Shown in pieces: positions 60,263-64,000 of a DNA stretch of 64,000 bases (the first letter of the stretch is position 1; the number at the start of each line of letters is the position of its first letter). The notes beneath the pieces were generated by a model. That model was not told the DNA's origin. It saw nothing but the letters and a program-made list of their open reading frames with translations, and did no database searches. A program made the translations under genes and the position numbers. Location: the NCBI GenBank assembly GCA_023957575.1, contig JAMLGU010000002.1, forward strand, positions 372,001 to 436,000, in the 5' to 3' direction. The DNA is from Chitinophagaceae bacterium. GTDB taxonomy: Bacteria > Bacteroidota > Bacteroidia > Chitinophagales > Chitinophagaceae.

Positions 60263-60525
60263 ACCAAGAAAGGATGCGGAATGACCACGGTTTTATGGCT
60301 CAAGGGCGGACTGCGTGGGTTTGGCACTGCTGCGCGTTGCGACAATGGCCTTGAAAAAAATGCGTTAAAAAAATGGTTGAAGGTAGTCGTTAAAAAGCCG
60401 TCGTTGTTTGAGCACCGCATGGCCTTCGAAACAAGAGCAACTACTGCGCGAGGGTTTAGACTACCGAAATCATTTTTAGCAATTTTTTTCACAGCCTTGA
60501 TTTTTTTTGTTACTTTTTTGTATCA

Positions 60526-60556
60526 AGGTTGAGGTTAAGGTTAAGGTTGAGGTTGA
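60526..60556 (+). repeat. short tandem AGGTTR tract (period 6)
   Basis: AGGTTG, AGGTTA, AGGTTA, AGGTTG, AGGTTG form a hexamer run preceded by AA. Unlike the heptad tracts, it does not follow a recognised gene. Confidence 0.8.
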
Positions 60557-60585
60557 GAGGAATGAAAAGATATGAAGATTAGAGT

Positions 60586-60657
60586 GAGGCGAAGTGCAAT
60601 TAGAAATCTCCTCGTTTCCAAAAGGGTAAGATTTCTCCGCTGCGCTGCGAAATGACG
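60586..60657. repeat. REP-like long palindrome, fourth copy (left arm eroded)
   Basis: GAGGCGAAGTGCAATTAG, GAAATCTCC and later GATTTCTCCGCTGCGCTGCG, ending in AATGACG. The left half has lost its GTCATT end. Confidence 0.7.
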
Positions 60658-60692
60658 GTTGAGGAGGCTGCGAAATGACATCTCTATAGCAT

Positions 60693-60776
60693 CGTCATTC
60701 TCGAACGGAGCGAAGCGAAGTGAGAAATCTTTTGCTTCCAGAACGGTAAAATTTCTCCGCTGCGCTGCGAAATGAC
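60693..60776. repeat. REP-like long palindrome, fifth copy
   Basis: Begins CGTCATTCTCGAACGGAGCG and ends GCTGCGAAATGAC, about 84 bp, close to the copy at 60,178. It lies 131 bp before the IS200 copy. Confidence 0.85.
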
Positions 60777-60906
60777 AGTGAGAAAGTTAAGAAATGACCG
60801 TGGCATGGATGAAATAACATTTTAAAGCCTCGCCATTTTTTGCCTTATTTGAAGCAAATAATAATGACAATGGACAAACTGTTTGAATTATTTTCTATTT
60901 TCACGG

Positions 60907-61538
60907 TTTTAACTGGTCACAAAACGTTAGTTTAAGCTATGGACTTTAGTCCAAGGCTTTAGCTTCTACAAATATCGTTGTATTTTTGTCAAATGGAAAA
61001 TGTTGCCAATCGTAAAAGTAGCCATAGTGTTCATCAATTGCATGTTCATATAGTATGGAGTACAAAGTATCGGTATGGTGTAATGCGAGGCGAAGTGCAG
61101 ATTCGATGCAGGGATTTAATACGTCAGATGTGCGATACGATGGATATACGGATACTAAAAGGTGTAGTGAGTAAAGACCATATTCATCTGCATATAAGTT
61201 ATCCGCCGAAGTTGTCGATAAGCGAGATTGTGAAGCGTTTGAAGGGTAGAAGTGCGAGATTGCTGATGGATGAGTTTGTAGAATTGAAGAAACGTTATTG
61301 GGGTCAACACTTGTGGGGCATAGGCTACGGAGCTTGGAGTAGTGGAAATATTACTGATGAGATGATTCAGAATTATTTGGAACATCACAGGGATAATCCA
61401 AATAGCGATGAGAATTTCATTCTTGAGTGATTTTAATGAACTTTCAGTTTACAGTTTTCAATGCTGTTTACAGCAAGTTCAAATGACTTTCAGTCAATGT
61501 ACTCAACCTATGGATTTGCAATCCATAGTTGTTTAGTT
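60907..61538 (+). mobile_element. IS200/IS605-type insertion sequence, copy 2 (632 bp)
   Basis: Identical to copy 1 with the same left (60,934-60,959) and right (61,504-61,531) hairpins. It lies in the same orientation, between the REP cluster and the acyltransferase gene. Confidence 0.9.
60993..61430 (+). CDS. tnpA: IS200/IS605 family Y1 (HUH) transposase TnpA, copy 2
   Basis: The protein is identical to copy 1 (145 residues; HLHI metal motif, Tyr in IQNYLEHH). The ATG at 60,993 follows TATTTTTG and TCAA. Both copies appear intact, so each could be active. Confidence 0.95.
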   Translation: MENVANRKSSHSVHQLHVHIVWSTKYRYGVMRGEVQIRCRDLIRQMCDTMDIRILKGVVSKDHIHLHISYPPKLSISEIVKRLKGRSARLLMDEFVELKKRYWGQHLWGIGYGAWSSGNITDEMIQNYLEHHRDNPNSDENFILE

Positions 61539-61561
61539 AAAACGGGCGTATTTAGGCGCTG

Positions 61562-62704
61562 ATGAATTTTATGCTGAATACTCAGATTTCAAAAGCTGCT
61601 TTTGCAGATACCAAGCCTCATTACGAAGTGCTGAACGGATTGCGTGGCGTAGCCGCCATCGTTGTGGTAATATTTCACATTTTTGAAGCTTTTGCCACCA
61701 GCCATCTCGATCAAAAAGTGAATCATGGCTATCTGGCAGTTGATTTCTTCTTCATCCTTTCGGGGTTTGTGGTGGCCTATGCCTATGACGACCGATGGGG
61801 CAGAATGAGTATAAAAGATTTTTTGAAAAGGAGGTTTATCCGTTTGCATCCGATGGTGGTGATGGGTGCTCTGATTGGCGCCGTGATGTTTTACTTTCAG
61901 GTAAGTAATGTGTGGGACGTAACCAAAGTATCCGTTACTGATTTGCTGATTGCCACACTACTCAGCGCTTTGTTGATACCCGCAACGGTGGGCGGCGAAA
62001 TCAGGGGACTGGGAGAAATGTTTCCGCTCAACGGGCCCAGCTGGTCATTGTTTTTTGAGTATATTGGCAATATCCTTTATGCTTTCTTTATCCGCAGGCT
62101 GCATACCTGGGTGCTCACAATAGTAGTGCTGGTGTCGGCGGTCAGCCTTGCCCGGTTTTCTATATGGGGCCCAACAGGCGATATCTGTGTGGGGTACTCG
62201 CTCACCGGCTCCGAGTTTACAGGAGGTATTTCCAGGCTGCTTTTTTCCTTTACGGCAGGTTTATTGCTTTTTCGGATTTTCAAACCGTTGAGCAATGTGA
62301 AAGGCTTTTTTTGGATAGGAGCCATCGTTCTCACGGTGTTGCTATCATTACCACGAATTGGTGGGGCAGAGGATATGTGGAAGAATGGTTTGTACGATGC
62401 TGCCTGTAGTATTATAGCTTTTCCTTTGTTGGTATATCTGGGCGCTTCGGAACAAAAAATGAGCAAGGCAATGACAGGCTTATGCAAATTTCTGGGCGAT
62501 ATTTCGTATCCGCTTTATATGGTGCACTATCCGTTTATATACCTCTATTATGCCTGGGTAAAAAACAGTAATCTCAGTTTTGAGCAGTCACTACCCGGAG
62601 CGGCAGGGGTGGTGATAGGGAGTTTCCTATTGGCTTACCTAAGTTTGCGTTTTTATGATATCCCTGTCAGAAGGTATCTTACAAAGCTACTTTTTAGGAA
62701 GTAG
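61562..62704 (+). CDS. acyltransferase 3 family membrane protein (OafA/YrhL-like)
   Basis: A 380-residue membrane acyltransferase. HYEVLNGLRGVAAIVVVIFH near residue 20 holds the conserved RGVAA-x6-H motif. LAVDFFFILSGFVVAYAY and FLKRRFIRLHPMVV are also typical. About ten membrane helices end with DISYPLYMVHYPFIYLYYA. It O-acylates surface polysaccharide, sugar or peptidoglycan in relatives; the substrate here is unknown. It begins 24 bp after the IS200 end, so the insertion may have replaced its native promoter. Confidence 0.93.
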   Translation: MNFMLNTQISKAAFADTKPHYEVLNGLRGVAAIVVVIFHIFEAFATSHLDQKVNHGYLAVDFFFILSGFVVAYAYDDRWGRMSIKDFLKRRFIRLHPMVVMGALIGAVMFYFQVSNVWDVTKVSVTDLLIATLLSALLIPATVGGEIRGLGEMFPLNGPSWSLFFEYIGNILYAFFIRRLHTWVLTIVVLVSAVSLARFSIWGPTGDICVGYSLTGSEFTGGISRLLFSFTAGLLLFRIFKPLSNVKGFFWIGAIVLTVLLSLPRIGGAEDMWKNGLYDAACSIIAFPLLVYLGASEQKMSKAMTGLCKFLGDISYPLYMVHYPFIYLYYAWVKNSNLSFEQSLPGAAGVVIGSFLLAYLSLRFYDIPVRRYLTKLLFRK

Positions 62705-62887
62705 GGAAACAGGAAATTGCAGTCGTTAATTAAGGAATATGGTTGTTTTGTAGGAATGTTTTGTCTGCTACCAAACAGAAGCCAAGAAGCAGAGTGGTAG
62801 CAACAAAAAAGAGCCCTCAAAGTTCTATATCCTGAACCACAGCGAATGATTGAAACCCCACAGAAAGAAAATAATGACTCTGCTACT

Positions 62888-62943
62888 GAAGCAGGTGGGC
62901 TGAGCCTGCCGAAGCTTCAGTTCAATTCCGATAACTATCGGAA
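62888..62943. repeat. REP-like palindromes in the 62,705-63,140 gap
   Basis: GAAGCAGG and GAGCCTGCCGAAGCTTC, then the palindrome TTCCGATAACTATCGGAA (62,926-62,943). These short palindromes are of the kind dispersed in Bacteroidota intergenic DNA. The rest of this 436-bp gap has no feature I can support. Confidence 0.6.
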
Positions 62944-63140
62944 CTTATAAAACGCTGCTCCGCTTTTCTATACGTGTTTAAGCCCTATATATTGGCGGTA
63001 GTTTTTATTTAGGATAAACATCGCTTTCAAGTTCCCTTCAATAACATTTGAATAAGAATCATCAATATTCATAATCAATTATATGGTATTATTACTACTA
63101 ATTCAAAAGGGTTTGGTATCTAAATGAATTTTGTTCTTAA

Positions 63141-64000
63141 TTAAAACCCACTGTCAGAGCCAAACAAATTCCTTATTACCAAAATGTCCAATTTTAGACC
63201 AAAAGCAGAGGAGCGCTTCCAAGCATTATTTTGATAAAATTCAAATTGCTTTTCTGTAACTGGAGTTTCGCTAGCTATATAATTGGTCATAGTAAATGTA
63301 TGCACCTTACCCCAATGCCATCCATAAAATACACACAACCCGCGAGCAATTTCCCAGTTTATGCCAGCAAATAAATTTTCAAACGAACGATCGCTAATGC
63401 CCACACCTACAGCAGGGTACATTCTTTCCCACCATTCATGGTCATCTAAAAAACTTCTACCCCACAATTTGTATTTTGGAACGTTTTTCCCAAATAAATA
63501 TTTTTTTGATAGCACCCAAGGAGATACATAAAATGAAGCCATTATAGTAACCACCCCTTTAGGACTGTTATCAGTTTCCTTCACAACCTTATAAGTGGCA
63601 TCGGGCATATCTACCAAATTATAAGTAGGGTTGCTTAAATTCGTTTTCAGTAATCCTACATCCATTGACACATGATACACCTTGCTCATTTTAATGGTAT
63701 ATGTTCCCAAAACTTTCTTTATAATTTCTCCATTTTCATCTTCCGACGTTCGTATTAATTCAAATGTTAAATCAGTTGTGCTGGTTGCAAGTTCAAATGT
63801 TCTGTGCTGAATAGCATTATAATCCTTTTCAAAAGATGCGTGAGTTTCCCCGTTGGAATTTTTTATTCCAGAATTATAAATCACTAAGCCATCTGTAAAT
63901 TCTCCTGTAGTTTTATTTATACTATAGCTTATATATTCCTTTCCTTTCGTGTTGATAGGATATAAAACATGTACCATATATTGCGCATCGGCTATTCCTT
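63141..64000 (-). CDS. protein of unknown function, 5' end outside window
   Basis: The minus-strand frame stays open to the right edge (GIADAQY precedes the ATG at 63,977), so the gene continues beyond the window. The visible 286 residues are rich in beta-type alternation, with SKVYHVSMDVGLLKTNLSNPTY and then ASFYVSPWVLSKKYLFGKNV. The C-terminal part (YPAVGVGISDRSFENLFAGI, WEIARGLCVFYGWHWGKVHT) looks like strands of an outer-membrane barrel. I do not recognise the family. It may be an envelope protein linked to secretion or stress, but no motif shows this. Confidence 0.6.
   Translation of the reverse strand, partial: GIADAQYMVHVLYPINTKGKEYISYSINKTTGEFTDGLVIYNSGIKNSNGETHASFEKDYNAIQHRTFELATSTTDLTFELIRTSEDENGEIIKKVLGTYTIKMSKVYHVSMDVGLLKTNLSNPTYNLVDMPDATYKVVKETDNSPKGVVTIMASFYVSPWVLSKKYLFGKNVPKYKLWGRSFLDDHEWWERMYPAVGVGISDRSFENLFAGINWEIARGLCVFYGWHWGKVHTFTMTNYIASETPVTEKQFEFYQNNAWKRSSAFGLKLDILVIRNLFGSDSGF

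Larger units (their letters stand above)
60077..60906. repeat. REP-like repeat cluster, 830 bp without a supported gene
   Basis: The gap contains half-copies at 60,117-60,170 (GCCATTTCGAACGGACATTC, CGTCATTCTCGAACG), and three longer palindromes listed separately. Reading frames inside it (60,257-60,532 on + and 60,223-60,492 on -) overlap on opposite strands and lack any family or promoter, so I treat them as chance. It ends at the IS200 copy 2. Confidence 0.75.

Noticed and set aside
60257-60532. 91-codon plus-strand frame in the REP cluster
   Set aside because: It overlaps a minus-strand frame of equal length and is made largely of palindromic repeats. No promoter or family was found.
24760-61538. 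Composite transposon formed by the two IS200 copies
   Set aside because: IS200-type elements move as single-stranded units, and 36 kb of core genes between them is not plausible cargo.
62888-62943. tRNA-like or riboswitch fold
   Set aside because: The palindromes are short and independent, and no T-loop, anticodon arm or known aptamer core is visible.

Overview
The window is chromosomal DNA from a Bacteroidota bacterium, most likely of the Chitinophagaceae/Sphingobacteriia type. The support is the AT-rich sequence, repeated use of the Bacteroidota -7 promoter element TAnnTTTG, near absence of Shine-Dalgarno sites, and family content typical of the phylum (DoxX-thioredoxin BT_3928-type protein, duplicated DUF1599 next to folP, OMP beta-barrel, GH2 with DUF4982, sulfatase). 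No rRNA, tRNA or CRISPR array was recognised.

Layout. 1-22,982 is mostly housekeeping: a PBP4-type peptidase (cut by the window edge), murB, an outer-membrane barrel, a HARE-HTH/nuclease-like protein, an acyltransferase, purK, an L,D-transpeptidase fused to a TonB-like domain, aspartate kinase, fbp, an ABC ATPase, an FKBP/DinB/Nudix operon, an AlkA-like glycosylase, a GH2 glycosidase, an OmpA lipoprotein, uvrA and a VanX-like dipeptidase. 22,983-36,412 is an accessory region. It holds REP-like palindromes, a decayed IS4-like transposase, an IS200-type element, and a restriction-modification/nuclease cassette (25,898-33,938) bracketed by two diverged copies of a 0.4-0.5 kb direct repeat. A CPBP protease and a VOC lipoprotein follow. 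36,413-60,076 returns to core genes: ndk, nrnA, a double-FKBP lipoprotein, DUF2892-DsrE-thioredoxin, folP, DUF1599, lipA, a sulfatase, a DbpA-type helicase, a sterol desaturase, a giant FAD/Fe-S oxidoreductase, a penicillin acylase and trhO. 60,077-61,538 is a second REP cluster beside a second, identical IS200 copy. It is followed by an acyltransferase and a gene cut by the right edge.

Main points of interest. (1) The cassette encodes a very large GIY-YIG-like/helicase/adenine-methyltransferase polypeptide, split by one in-frame TAA. With it are a separate 309-residue methyltransferase-like partner that lacks NPPY, two divergent DUF1016/YhcG PD-(D/E)XK nucleases (one frameshifted in a G run) and a four-helix-bundle protein. 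(2) Six heptanucleotide tandem tracts lie in the window. In five places the first unit(s) of a tract supply the stop codon of the gene in front. Three of these tracts join the cassette genes, and one also supplies the first base of the next gene's start codon. (3) Several genes have TAnnTTTG only 4-9 nt before the start codon, which suggests leaderless or near-leaderless transcripts.

Working together: several genes bear on the cell wall (PBP4, murB, L,D-transpeptidase, VanX-like) and DNA repair (uvrA, AlkA-like). The cassette looks like a defence island under decay or under on/off mutation. All functions are inferred from sequence motifs; no database search was run.
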